The translations under genes were made by a program, and so were the position numbers. The notes under the pieces were generated by a model. The model was not told the DNA's origin, did no database searches, and saw only the letters and a program-made list of their open reading frames with translations. Below, piece after piece: positions 38,524 through 48,473 of a stretch of 64,000 nucleotides of DNA. This DNA comes from Cyrtodaria siliqua (lineage: Eukaryota > Mollusca > Bivalvia > Adapedonta > Hiatellidae): NCBI GenBank assembly GCA_037043455.1, contig JAWPHD010008262.1:1-64000 (forward strand). The letters run 5' to 3'. The stretch's first letter is position 1. Each line of letters begins with the position of its first letter.

Positions 38524-38830
38524 TCAAGTTGAATATCGAAAAACAAAAAAACTCGAGATTCGTTATTCAACCAAAAAAATCTGAATATCGAAAAACAAAA
38601 AACTTAAGATTCGTTATTCAACAAAAAAAATCTGAATATCGAAAACAAAAAACTCGAGATTCGTTATTCACCAAAAAAAAATCTGAATATCGGAAAAAAA
38701 ACTCGAGATTCGTTATTCAACCAAATAAATCTGAATATCGAAAAACAAAAACTCGAGATTCGTTATTCAACAAACAAATTTTGAATGTTGAAAAACAAAA
38801 AACTCGAGATTCGTATTCAACAAAAAAATA
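38524..38830. repeat. Tandem repeat, about 52-bp unit, six copies
   Basis: Copies of TGAATATCGAAAAAC, ACTCGAGATTCGTTATTCA and an A-run. The single 100-codon frame across it is a repeat artefact. Confidence 0.9.
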
Positions 38831-38835
38831 ATTGC

Positions 38836-40470
38836 CAGCAGTAGCAGCAGTAGCTACTGCCAGTAGTAGCAGCAGTAGCAGTAGCTACTGCAAGCAGTAG
38901 CTGCAGTAGAATCAATAGTCATCATAAGTATGTTTTCTTTGCGCAAGTATGTTGTTTCTACTTCCCGCCATCATGTTTAACAAACAACTCATTTCGAAAC
39001 CATCATATGTTTGCTACTGCTAACTACTGCCAGCAGTAGCAGCAGCCAGCAGTAGCAGCAGTAGCAGTAGCTACTGCCAGCAGTAGCAGCAGTAACAGCA
39101 GTAGAATCAATAGTCATTGTAATTATGTTTTCTTTGCGCAAGTATGTTGTTTCTACTTCCCACCATCATGTTTAACATACAACCCCTTTCGCAACCATCA
39201 TATGTTTGCTACTGATATAGCTACTGCTAATTCTAACTACTGACAGCAGTAACAGCAGTAGCAGTAGCAGTAACTACTGCCAGCAGTAGCAGCAGTAATT
39301 ATGTTTTCTTTGCGCAAGTATGTTGTTTCTACTTTCCCACCATCATGTTTAACAGACAACCCCTTTCGCAACCATCATATGTTTGCTACTGCTACCGCTA
39401 CTGCTAACTACTGTCAGCAGTAGCAGCAGTAGCAGTAGAGCAGTAGCAGTAGCTACTGCCAGCAGTAGCAGTAGGTAGTAGAACACCATCTCAATAGATA
39501 TACTCATCGCAAGAATATTTTCTTTGCGCAAGTATGTTTTTTCTACTTTCCCACCATCATACCCCTTTCGCAACCAGCATATGTTTACACAAGCGCTTCG
39601 TCCACTAATATCATGGCTTATATGTTTTGTTCTCTATCGTAGCTACAGCTAGCATTTGCAGCAGAACAGTAACTATTGTTAGCGTAACAACAGTAGCAGT
39701 TGGTCATAGTAGAAGTTAGTTTCTCTTTTTAACCTTCAAGTTTTATACACAACCCTCAGCAGTAGCAGCAGTAACAGCAGTAGCAGTATCTAACCAAGGC
39801 ACAGACGTAAAGAAAGTGTCAGGGCGCTGGGTGCACGTACGGCGAAGATATATCAGTAGCTAGCAGTAGCAGCGGTAGAGCAATAGCAACAGTAGCAACA
39901 GTAGTTTCTACTTTTATCTTTAACCATCACGTTTTATAGAAAAAACCTTTCGCAACCATCATATGTTTACACTGCTTCGCCAAATAATATCATGGTTTAT
40001 ATGTTTTGTTTTCTACCGTTACTGCTGTAACATTACAGACAGATACTGCTAGTAGTAGAAGTAACAGTAACAACAGTAGCAGTCTCTACTGCCAGCAGTA
40101 GCAGTGGTAGCAGTATTATCTGCTGGCAGTAGTATCAGTAGGACAGTAGCAGCGGTTGAAGCAGTAGCATCACCATCTCAATAGGTATTCTCATCTCGCA
40201 AGTATTTCTTTTTCTTTCTACGTTCAACTTTTAACCATCATGTTTTATAACACAACCGCTTCGCCAATATGAAGTATATATATGTATATTTGTTTCCCTA
40301 CTACCGTTAATGCTGCGACATTTTAGTTACTGCTAGCGGTAGGAGCAGTAGCAGTAGCTATTACTAGTAGTATCAGCAGCAGTAGCAGTATATACTGCTA
40401 GCAGTAAATGCAGTAGAGCAGAAGCACTACCATCAACATCTATTGTTGTTTCTACTTTCCATTTTTAACC
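38836..40470. repeat. Compound array: CAG/CAGTAG islands joined by a conserved spacer of about 190-bp period
   Basis: Runs of GCAGTAGCAGCAGTAGC alternate with a spacer containing TATGTTTTCTTTGCGCAAG, then TTTCTACTTYCCACCATCA and CAACCATCATATGTTTGC. The first four spacers (about 38930, 39125, 39300, 39520) are nearly identical. Later ones (39600-40460) are increasingly diverged. Confidence 0.88.
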
Positions 40471-40549
40471 ATCATGTTTTAAAGACAACTTCTTTCGCAC
40501 TTCGTTTTCAACCGTTACAGTTGAAACTTATTAAACAAAATAGGTCTGT

Positions 40550-41118
40550 TGTCGGATAACGAGTGTAGTCGGCGGGAAGATCAATCTCATAGACATGCGG
40601 TCTCGCGGATTTTGTGTTTACATGGTAACTGTTTATATTCACTCAATAAAACGTTGTTTTTTTAATTATAGAGGTACACGCGAAACTATAGTAATCTAGA
40701 ATAGTTTCACCTGAAACTTCTCTACTAACGGTATTTATGTTTTATTTTCAATTCAGTACACACTTCAGTACTACAGCAGTAGAACAAAAACGGAGATAAA
40801 CTCAAGTGGGGTGGTATAAGTAGGTTGGCCATCAGGCTTTTAAAATCATGTTAGACTGCATGTCTATGATGTTGATCGTCCCGCCGGCAACACTCGTTAT
40901 ACGACGACCTTTCCGCTGGAAACACCCGTAATCCGACAAAAACGCATGTTCAAGTGTACCGGAGTACAGAGCTCAGTACAACAGCAAAAGAACAAAAACT
41001 GCGATAAACAATCTTACGTGTGCTGGTATCTGTAGGCTGGCTATCAGGCTTTTAAAATCCAGTGAGACTGGATTTCTATGATGTTGAAAGTCCCGCCGGC
41101 AACACTCGTTATCCGACA
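40550..41118. mobile_element. Small element with terminal inverted repeats and a duplicated right end
   Basis: The left end TGTCGGATAACGAGTGT (40550) is matched in reverse complement by ACACTCGTTATCCGACA ending at 41118. Each is followed inward by a CCGGCGGGA-type block. The right-hand 150 bp, from about 40965, are a diverged duplicate of about 40755-40908, including an internal copy of the end. Confidence 0.7.
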
Positions 41119-41317
41119 GTAGTATAGATACTGGGGGTACCAGGCCAGTTTCCCTCCCGCGCAGGGAACGAGAATAACTAGTGAAATATGCCAGGGTGGG
41201 GACTCAAGCATAACTCTCATTTATATCACCAAGATCTAAATGTAAGTCACGCCTAAGTCAACCCCAACATATTTCAACAGCGAAAACTCGCCTGATACCC
41301 CCAGTATCTATACTACT
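41118..41317. mobile_element. 200-bp MITE with 26-bp terminal inverted repeats
   Basis: The ends AGTAGTATAGATACTGGGGG (plus six more matching bases bar one) face each other at 41118 and 41317. It abuts the previous element on the left, and the outer Polinton remnant begins within 200 bp on the right. Confidence 0.8.
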
Positions 41318-41492
41318 AATCAATCCAGTTTGTCATTTTAGGAGAGCGTAATTGTATTTTTTGTCTTCTTTCGGCGAATCTACTACCAGCGAAGTTTTTC
41401 AATAACATTTGCAACTCATTAAGCAAAGTCAGAAGGAACCGGGCAGTAGTCTTCATCATCGCTCTGCATATCATTTTTTACCATGGAGTATT

Positions 41493-44400
41493 TTACTTGT
41501 ATGCTAACGTATCTTGTCCATTATCTAATATGTATCGTTTATCATCATAAGCTGATAAACTTTTTTTATTTATTGCATAGCTGCTTATGTTATGCTTTTT
41601 TGATCTAATGACTTTCATCTCATGGTGAGCTTCTGTTGCCGTAAACAAAATCTTTTTGTAATCATCACACTTTTTAACACCCTTGCATTTCTTTGCGCTA
41701 ACCTCATTATCTAGCACATACGAATATAGTTTACTTCGCAACCCAACAAATTCAACAATGGGTATTCCGCACGTTTCATCTTTCATCTTGCCAATAACCT
41801 TTTTATTATCATTAAAATGAAACTGACTTTTTGGATCATAATCACAATTATCAAACAGTTCTTTATCCTTGTAAAAGTCTGCATACACATCTTTTGTTTT
41901 TATTTCATAACACAAGGAATCGGTATCAGTAAATAATAACTTAGCTTTTCTATCATATTTGTTTTTGATATAGTTGTAATGGAAATCATACATCAAATAT
42001 TTTGACAAGTCTAAAATACACATACCAACATAAATAGAACGATTTAAAACTAATCGTTCTTTTATTCTGTTTATGGCAAATACATTTTCATTAAACATTT
42101 TACAAGAAATAAATGAAGGTCTTGCTGCATATTTTAAAAGGACCTCCTCGTCGTGAGTCAATTTAACATTAATTCTTTTTCTCAAATTTTACATAGTTTT
42201 GCCAAAAACTGAATTGTTCATCAGTTTGAAGAAATCCTTTTCAAAAGCATTTTTACCGGTTGTTCTCTTAGCAGTATTAAAGTCTATGTATGTCTTTAAC
42301 CACTGTGATTCGTCAAACTGTAGTATTCGGTGTATTTTTGTTACCTTCAATCCAAGCTTTTTATACAATTCTAAGTTTCTAAAATGCACGACATACTTTT
42401 CTTTATTTTTCAACGTCGTAACAAGTTTGTTAACTTTACTAGATCCTAAATTAAACTTTTGTTTTAAATTTTACAACAGTCTGACAACCACTCATCTTTG
42501 ATATTTAAACTTTCTGGGGCGAGAGGATAATCATTATGTGAGTCATGAAGTTTTTCGGGATACGTAATATCGCACTCAACAATGTAATTTGATTTTCCTT
42601 TTTCAAACTTATCAACCCACTTGAAGTTGCCAGTAGGTAACGGTTGGCACATAGCCCACCCGTACAAATTATTAGCATCGAGATATATTATGTACTTGCT
42701 TTCTTTTTTCATGTCATAGTATTTCATATATTTGTTATTAGCTTTTGAATATCTATTTGCAATGTAACTCGTACCGCCTCTTAATCCCTTTTCTACAAAC
42801 AAATATTGATCAATGTTAGTTATTAAATCAAGTTGGATACCAGTCATCTTAAGACATGCATCCCAGGCTAACCCAGGACTACTGAAGTAATGACAAGGAT
42901 CTAATTTGTAATACTCAATGCACATTTTTCTAAAGTTTTCAAAAACATCTGCAAGCAGCAGCACATCAGTCTTGAGATACAGATCATGATATTCTCCCAT
43001 GTTTTTAATCTTAAATGTTTTCCATATGTTTGTAGCATGATCGTAATCTGCATCTGAAATGTGTTCATCATTTAATTGAGAATAAAAGCTATCTTTGTCA
43101 GGTAACTTAGTATCCTTGAAGCGTTCAAAACTGTTCATATAATCATAAGGATAAACGCCTTTTCTTTTTAGCAAGTCTAACTTTTTACCGCTGTATTCTT
43201 CAGATATGTATTGAAACGACGGAACGTTTTTTACTAGATTATCTAATGATTGAGACATAAACTGAAAACTATCAATAAACACTAAACTTTTTCCTAACAT
43301 GAAAGCCATATACTTTTCCATGTTATTAGTTATAACATTTATGTTTTGTTTAAACTTTCCGATGTGCTGCATTATGAAGTGAGAATCATATCCTCTCAAG
43401 TTATGAAACACAACAGGTATTTTTCTAGTCAACCTGAAATTAATATTACATATGTCATGAGCGCTTCCCCTATACTTCCCAGTTATGTGGCAATGGTCCC
43501 TGACTTTTCTGATGGAGTTTTTGTATGCCACTGTATAACCCGCGTCGCCTTTTTTGAGAGTTGTTGCAAAACCATTACCACAAATATGACATGATTTAGA
43601 TTTTTTGAATCTAGCTTCTTCTTCCTGTGACATTACTAAATCTTTTTTAAAGTTTGCATTCATAGTTTTTTTGCACCACTTTTCTTCTTCTATCATTTTT
43701 TTCCAAAAACTTGTAAACAGCATTTGGTCCTCTGTATGCCACAACTGGTTTTGAATATTGATCATCATAACAACAAACAACCTTATACCCATAACTGCAA
43801 TCAGTATGCTTTTGATATGCTTCTGTATGTGATTTTTTAGGATTGTTTGATGCTGAAGAAATACTTTCGGTTACTGCTTCAAAATCAGCATATATAACAA
43901 ACGGAACCATTAGCTGCCTGTCATAGATTTTAAACTTAACTTTTTCATCTTAGTTTGGCATTTTTATTGCTTGTTTTCCATTAAGTGAGAGACAAACAGG
44001 TTTATGTTTTTCCAGAACTCTTTCTAATGTAAAGCATTGTAGGCATGTTTTACAAAACCATGTTTTTTCATTGTGCGCTGTTTGATTATACATCAAACTG
44101 TTAAAGTTTTTTATCCATACGTAATGATTTTTTCTTCTTCGGTGATTAAAAGTAATTCAACATATTCTTTTGCTTTATTTTTTGATATGTACAAGGTGTA
44201 TACTTGATTATCTTCATATCCAAATATGTTAAAACAAATGTTGTTTCGTTTTTCTATTTTTGGGATTTGTTTGATATTAACAGGAAATGTTATTCCCTTG
44301 TAATCAAGATCATCAATATGCTTTTTGTACTTTATTATTCTTTGTGGTTTATTATTGACAGGGAATTTATAAGCCAAATGGCACCATCTAAAGCACTCAT

Positions 44401-44911
44401 TATCTTTTTCATTTTTTATGTTTATTAATCCTTTTTTAGAATTAGCAAGTTCTTTTGGTAAATCCAAATAAGAGCTACCTCGTAGAGGCTGATACTTTAT
44501 TCGATTTATATTGTGTGCGTCTTGTGTCTCAATTACCCAACCACTTCCTTCAGAAAGCCAATTGCCAATTCTATTTATAATTTCTTCCTGTGCTTTGTCT
44601 AATGCTTCTGATATTTGATTTTTGTTTAATATTATTACAGCCTTTGAGGCAAAGTAAGCTGTCTTGTATATAATATCAAAACCTCCTTTAAGTTTGTGTT
44701 CTTTATCAAGCGGTACTTTTTTTTTAAAAGTAAGTTTCACATCAATGCTTAATTTAAATCCGCCTGTTCTTTTTAGTTCTGCTTTGAGAAACTTTACAGC
44801 AGGATAGTGTACTTTTCGTAGTTGAACAATCGGATCATTACTACTATAAATATCTACTTTAAAAACCTTGCTATACTGTTTTGGGGATGTTTCAATTTCT
44901 CGGATACTCAT
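41493..44911 (-). pseudogene. polB: Protein-primed DNA polymerase B, outer element (broken)
   Basis: About 1,140 codons, reading right to left. It has an N-terminal Polinton-specific region with LRGSSYLDLPKELAN; a C2H2-like finger near 44030; exonuclease motif I VIYADFEAV (about 43880-43910); an HNH-like CHICG...VRDHCHITGKYRG segment; VVFHNLRGYDSHF (exonuclease II region); palm motif A YLDANNLYGWAM (about 42650); motif [13 protein letters not shown] (about 42190-42230); and motif C FTDTDSLCYE (about 41930). This family replicates Polintons from their ends with a protein primer. Breaks are frameshifts near 44111, 43690 and 42465 and in-frame TAA at 43950-43952 and 42189-42191. The frame continues on both sides of each. 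The start at 44911 follows the TGTAAT...TATA motif. Sequence identity to the inner polymerase is clearly low, so the two elements are different lineages. Confidence 0.9.
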
Positions 44912-44966
44912 TATATAATATTACATGAGATTATTTGTTTAAGCCTAATTAAATAGCATTTATTTT

Positions 44967-45674
44967 TTATTGAGAAATGCTTACATCAGTAACCTCATCA
45001 TTATTAGTTTTATCATCTGTAACTTTATCAGCATCCTCACTCAAAAGAACATCTATCTCTCCGTCCAAAAGAATGTCAAAGTATTTCCGAAAGCTTTTTT
45101 CCTCAAGAACTCTATTATCTATCATCTGACTTATTTTTACATGATATTTGCAGTATCTATCAAAATCAACAGTTTCAAGATCACCTCCAGCTGCCAGTGA
45201 TTTTATTTTTATCCTGTATTTGCAATAGTTTATAAACTCGTCTTTATCAAAAACTTCTGCATCAATCATTTCTTTTAAACTTTCGACAAATATTTCAAAG
45301 TCTTCATATCATCCGATATCAGTATTAATCACATGAGGTTTTTCTAGATTGCTGATTAGATTATCTCTGAACAACTCAACATTTTCAGACATTACTTTTA
45401 ATTGTGTTTCATTAAAAATCTTAATTTCTTTTTCTGCTAGATCTGTGAGAAGCTTTACAGCATCATTGCACTCAATCTCAGTTTTTATTGCCCAATCTTT
45501 CTTAAAAGCTGCAATATCATCTGACAATCGTTGCATGTGAACTGTCTCAAACTCTTTGATAAGTTCATTTGTCTTGGTTAAAAGAGTCTGCTCGTAAGCA
45601 GCTACTTTCTCATAAACCTTCTGTTCCTCTTCAAAATGTTTTCTTTCTTCTTCTGCATAACTGTAAATACTCAT
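44967..45674 (-). pseudogene. Coiled-coil protein of unknown function, outer element, in-frame stop
   Basis: A 236-codon frame starting at 45674 (MSIYSYAEEERKHFEEE) and interrupted once by TGA at 45309-45311, after which the same frame continues to 44967. The N-terminal 120 residues are strongly charged and helical and look like a coiled coil. After the stop, the pattern FINYCKYRIKI is followed 25 residues later by FDRYCKYHVKI and then by a weaker third copy, so the C-terminal half carries a repeated motif. I do not recognise the family. It lies directly upstream of the polymerase on the same strand, 55 bp away. Its start follows the element's TGTAAT...TATA motif. Confidence 0.6.
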
Positions 45675-45713
45675 ATACTATAGATTACATTATTTTTATT
45701 TATCCGTACCTCA

Positions 45714-45764
45714 CCGGCTAGCCGGCGAGCTAGGATGCTTTGCCAGCTGACCGGCAAATCATCC
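45714..45764. terminator. Paired GC-rich hairpins at a gene 3' end (outer element)
   Basis: In the 84-bp gap after the minus-strand stop at 45759, two stem-loops follow each other. 45739-45758 has TTTGCC/GGCAAA arms, extended outward by GGATG/CATCC to 45733-45764. The perfect palindrome CCGGCTAGCCGG lies at 45714-45725. They stand out in an otherwise AT-rich element. A transcription-termination or RNA 3'-end role is inferred. Confidence 0.5.
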
Positions 45765-46007
45765 GTACATAATAATTTTAATTTGTTTTTTGCACAAAGA
45801 ACGTAGTTTGTTTATATCTCTTTTTTCTATTTTCCATGATAGTTTTAGTTGTTTTACCATTGTTATGATTCTTTCTGTCAAATCGTGAAAGTTTGAAAAA
45901 ATTAAAAGCTCTGCATCTAATTTACTCGCATCTTCAAAATCAACCCTTTGAGCATATATCATTTGATCTCCCTTAAAGTTTTTGATTTCAATTTCTACTT
46001 GTTCCAT
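45759..46007 (-). CDS. Small protein of unknown function, outer element
   Basis: An 82-residue open frame (MEQVEIEIKNFKGDQM...), acidic at the front and lysine-rich at the end, with no membrane segment or recognisable motif. Support for it being real: the upstream motif TGTAATTATATAA just before the ATG, the same as for its neighbours; the same strand; tight spacing; and a hairpin directly after the stop. It is divergent to the VLTF3-like gene, sharing a 69-bp promoter region. Confidence 0.55.
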   Translation of the reverse strand: MEQVEIEIKNFKGDQMIYAQRVDFEDASKLDAELLIFSNFHDLTERIITMVKQLKLSWKIEKRDINKLRSLCKKQIKIIMYG

Positions 46008-46076
46008 TTATATAATTACATAAGATAATATTGTTTTAAGCCTGTATTTAAATATATAATTCTATAGTATAATATA

Positions 46077-46595
46077 ATGAATTGTAAATATTGTGAAAGA
46101 GTTTTAGATATTATTGATCCTCCTGGGGTGTGCATAGATTGTATCTTATTTTACATGACTAATAAAAAGTAGCTTTGCAAGTATTGTACCAGGACCAAAC
46201 TGTGTTACAAGTGTACTTATGCATGTATAAATTGTAATGATACTTGTGAAGTTTTCGATAACGAACGCATTTGTCTTAAGTGTGGCACTCACAACGGTTA
46301 CAATCTTATCACAGGTTACAACTACAGCCAAAAGAAATCTATTTACCACAGAAAGTATCATTTAGATAAATACTTGGTAACATATGATTTGTCTTCTACA
46401 AATAGACAAAGATTTTTAGGTTTGTTTTACGAAATTGTAAAGATTTTGGACAAGCTAGAAGGTCGAAAAAGATCAATCAAATTTGAATACATTTTTCAGA
46501 AAATATTTAAAATATTAAAAATAGAAAAAGAAACAAAACCGATTAAAACAAAATCAACCAGAGAAAAGTATGATAGGATATGGAAACAAGTTTGA
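46077..46595 (+). pseudogene. VLTF3-like late transcription factor with zinc ribbon, in-frame stop
   Basis: The ATG at 46077 opens a 173-codon frame on the plus strand, interrupted by TAG at 46170-46172. The same frame is open again to 46595. The first half is rich in CxxC pairs (CKYC, CIDC, then CKYC, CYKC, CINC, CLKC after the stop), which suggests stacked zinc ribbons. It is followed by SIYHRKYHLDKYL, the Y-x-R-x-x-H-x-x-x-x-L signature of the poxvirus/NCLDV VLTF3 family, also found in some Polintons. It would direct late gene transcription. It runs opposite to its neighbours and converges with the gene at 46639. The pairing of signature and zinc ribbon is clear to me by eye, but no profile search was possible. 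Confidence 0.65.
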
Positions 46596-46611
46596 AAAGA
46601 ATTACAACTGA

Positions 46612-46655
46612 ATGCTTCGTAGAAGCATCTCTACTAGCTTAATTTCCATTAAGCT
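46612..46655. terminator. Two hairpins between convergent genes (outer element)
   Basis: ATGCTTC (46612-46618) pairs with GAAGCAT (46622-46628) around a 3-base loop. AGCTTAAT (46636-46643) pairs with ATTAAGCT (46648-46655) around TTCC. They fill the 43-bp gap between the convergent stops at 46595 and 46639, running into the end of the second gene. This matches the hairpin pair at 45714-45764. Confidence 0.5.
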
Positions 46656-47061
46656 TGAACCTTTTCATATACATTTCCAGAGGTTCTGTAAAGTTATCAT
46701 TCTTTTGAATCTCTAACATTTTATTAAAGGCAATTCTGATTACCTCTTCGTCATTTGCTAGTCCTATGGTTGTTTGGACATATGATAGAAGTTGTTTAAA
46801 ACTTCTATGATGTGTTTTTAACAATGTCTTTTTTTTTGCTATTCTTGTTTTACTTACTAAAACAGCAACTACTGGAGGAACTGCGCCAACCACAGCTATG
46901 AAAACAGGAATTGCTGGAACTAATGCCAATACGGCAGTACAACCAATTATTCCACTGGTAATCTGTAACGTTGTGTTTATAATACCGCACAATTTATAAC
47001 TGCGCCTGTATGCAGCTACAAGTCGCGTCAAGTGATCAATTAATTCTTCTTTAGTTTTCAT
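46639..47061 (-). CDS. Two-segment membrane protein, outer element
   Basis: 140 residues, intact. It has a basic N-terminal helix (MKTKEELIDHLTRLVAAYRR), then a long hydrophobic stretch (residues about 33-67, GCTAVLALVPAIPVFIAVVG and onward) that can form a helical hairpin in a membrane, then a charged C-terminal helix. The inner element has a gene of the same design at 47351-47929, also next to the left terminal repeat. Proteins of this shape are common in Polinton-type elements and their role is unknown. Its ATG is only 20 bp from the inner element's end, so the insertion separated it from whatever lay further upstream while leaving its TGTAATTATA motif. Confidence 0.6.
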   Translation of the reverse strand: MKTKEELIDHLTRLVAAYRRSYKLCGIINTTLQITSGIIGCTAVLALVPAIPVFIAVVGAVPPVVAVLVSKTRIAKKKTLLKTHHRSFKQLLSYVQTTIGLANDEEVIRIAFNKMLEIQKNDNFTEPLEMYMKRFKLNGN

Positions 47062-47074
47062 GTATAATTACAAT

Positions 47075-47080
47075 ATATAT
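47075..47080. repeat. Target-site duplication (left), ATATAT
   Basis: Six bases next to the left terminal repeat, identical to 61167-61172. The sequence is low complexity, so the match is suggestive rather than proof. Confidence 0.6.
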
Positions 47081-47301
47081 ACATTATGGGGGTTCTGGAC
47101 CACAACTAAATCACCCCAAATAATCTAAAATCACCACACAAAAATTTTCAGTTTACTGAAAATTAAGTCAATTAAACTGGTTATTTAGCATGTCACAGGC
47201 GCTAAATAACCCAAGATTTTAAGATTGAATTGTGAAAATGTTTTAAATTTAGATGTTTAAATTTTATTACAAAATAGAGGTTAAACATTAAAACTTAGGT
47301 T
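47081..47301 (+). repeat. Left terminal inverted repeat of the inner Polinton
   Basis: It begins ACATTATGGGGGTTCTGG and ends TTAAAACTTAGGTT. It matches the right repeat over 221 bp. The only differences I see are two substitutions in the A/T run after CACCACACAAA. Protein-primed replication starts at such ends in this group. Confidence 0.95.
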
Positions 47302-47350
47302 GAATACAAAGGTGGTGGATCATACTCATACACACTACTAAAACAATAAA

Positions 47351-47929
47351 TCACACACTTTTTAGACTTTTTTGTAAGGTTGCCATTGCTTCCTTTCTTC
47401 CCTGCTCTAGTAGTTCTTTTTTTTGAACTTCGCTTGTTTCAGCCTTTTTTTGTTTTGTGTCCTGTTTTAAACTATAATATTTATCCAACTCATCTAAAAT
47501 CATCTTAAACTCTTGATCAGATATTTGTGCATCACTCAACGCTTTTGATATTAACTGCTTTATACTATTTAACTTAGCCTCTGCCAAAGTTTTTATTTCA
47601 TGATGTTTTTGAGCTTTTACATTAAGCTTGCGTCTGATAAAATTAACACAAACACCTGTAGCTCCACATACTATTGCTGTTATTTCCAAAGGTAACAAAA
47701 CTGGAATAACAAATCCAATCCCAGCCATAATAACACCTGCAGATATCAAGGTAGGGTCAATTCCATCTGTAATATTAATACCACGTTTATATTTTTTATA
47801 AAGTGACTGACGTATATCTCGTTCTGCAATTAACTGTTTTTCAATTTCTGAAATTTTTTGTAATCTATAATTTTGTCCGTCTTCCGCTGGCAACTCAGGA
47901 TATATACTTGGTGCCGTTGGTTGCTTCAT
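47351..47929 (-). CDS. Two-segment membrane protein, inner element
   Basis: 192 residues, intact. The proline-rich start (PTAPSIYPELP) is followed by a helix with KKYKRGINI, then two hydrophobic segments (LISAGVIMAGIGFVIPVLLP and ITAIVCGATGVCVNFI), a basic stretch, and a C-terminal helical region with KQLISKALSDAQISDQEF. It resembles a family I associate with Polinton-type elements of cnidarians and molluscs, function unknown. It is the first gene inside the left terminal repeat. The outer element has a counterpart at 46639-47061. Confidence 0.65.
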   Translation of the reverse strand: MKQPTAPSIYPELPAEDGQNYRLQKISEIEKQLIAERDIRQSLYKKYKRGINITDGIDPTLISAGVIMAGIGFVIPVLLPLEITAIVCGATGVCVNFIRRKLNVKAQKHHEIKTLAEAKLNSIKQLISKALSDAQISDQEFKMILDELDKYYSLKQDTKQKKAETSEVQKKELLEQGRKEAMATLQKSLKSV

Positions 47930-47950
47930 TTTTTATTAATAAATAAAAAA

Positions 47951-48448
47951 TTAAATTAATTCAATTAATAATGATGCCACCGTATTTACAGCTGTAGCAT
48001 TGGCAATCTTGCATACAAAGTTAACAATAGAACCAGCACCAATCTCTAAAGGTTCGTCAAAGTTATCATGATTGCGTGGAATGATGTGAAGCGTTATACC
48101 TTAATTTGGTTGTTCAACACCATTGACAGAAACTATTACCGATACGTCACCAACTAATCGTTCACATGCTAAACCTATTCCCATAATACGTCCACGGCGT
48201 GTCATTACATGCCCCACATTTTTTTCTGCTCCACCATTACCAAATGAGAGTATTCTGTTTGACACAAGTGGACCCTTAGCCTCCGCAAATATTGTTATAA
48301 TCCCATATTTAAGATTATCAATTCTATCTCTCAAATAATTAAACTGGTTAACAAAAGGCACAATTCGTCTATATAAATCTTTAACATCATTTATCAAAGC
48401 CTCTAAGTCTTCTGTTTTTTTAGGTCTTGTTGGTCCATATATACTCAT
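47951..48448 (-). pseudogene. Putative virion-associated protein (165 codons), in-frame stop
   Basis: The frame starts MSIYGPTRPKKTEDLEAL at 48448 and runs to 47951 with one TAA at 48101-48103. The last 50 codons after the stop (GITLHIIPRNHDN...) continue the same frame. A helical N-terminus is followed by a beta-rich, glycine-rich half (LSFGNGGAEKNVGHV, ACERLVGDVSVIVSVNGVE) that could be a small jelly roll or trimeric tip. It is cotranscribed with the neighbours in the structural block. The upstream TTTAAAAAATATATTT motif is shared with the capsid gene, which supports a late virion role. I do not recognise a named family. Confidence 0.55.
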
Positions 48449-48473
48449 TGTTTTTTTTATAAAAATATATTTT

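Noticed and set aside
38529..38831. A 100-codon lysine-rich frame
   Set aside because: It is a six-copy 52-bp tandem repeat with A-runs, with no coding support.
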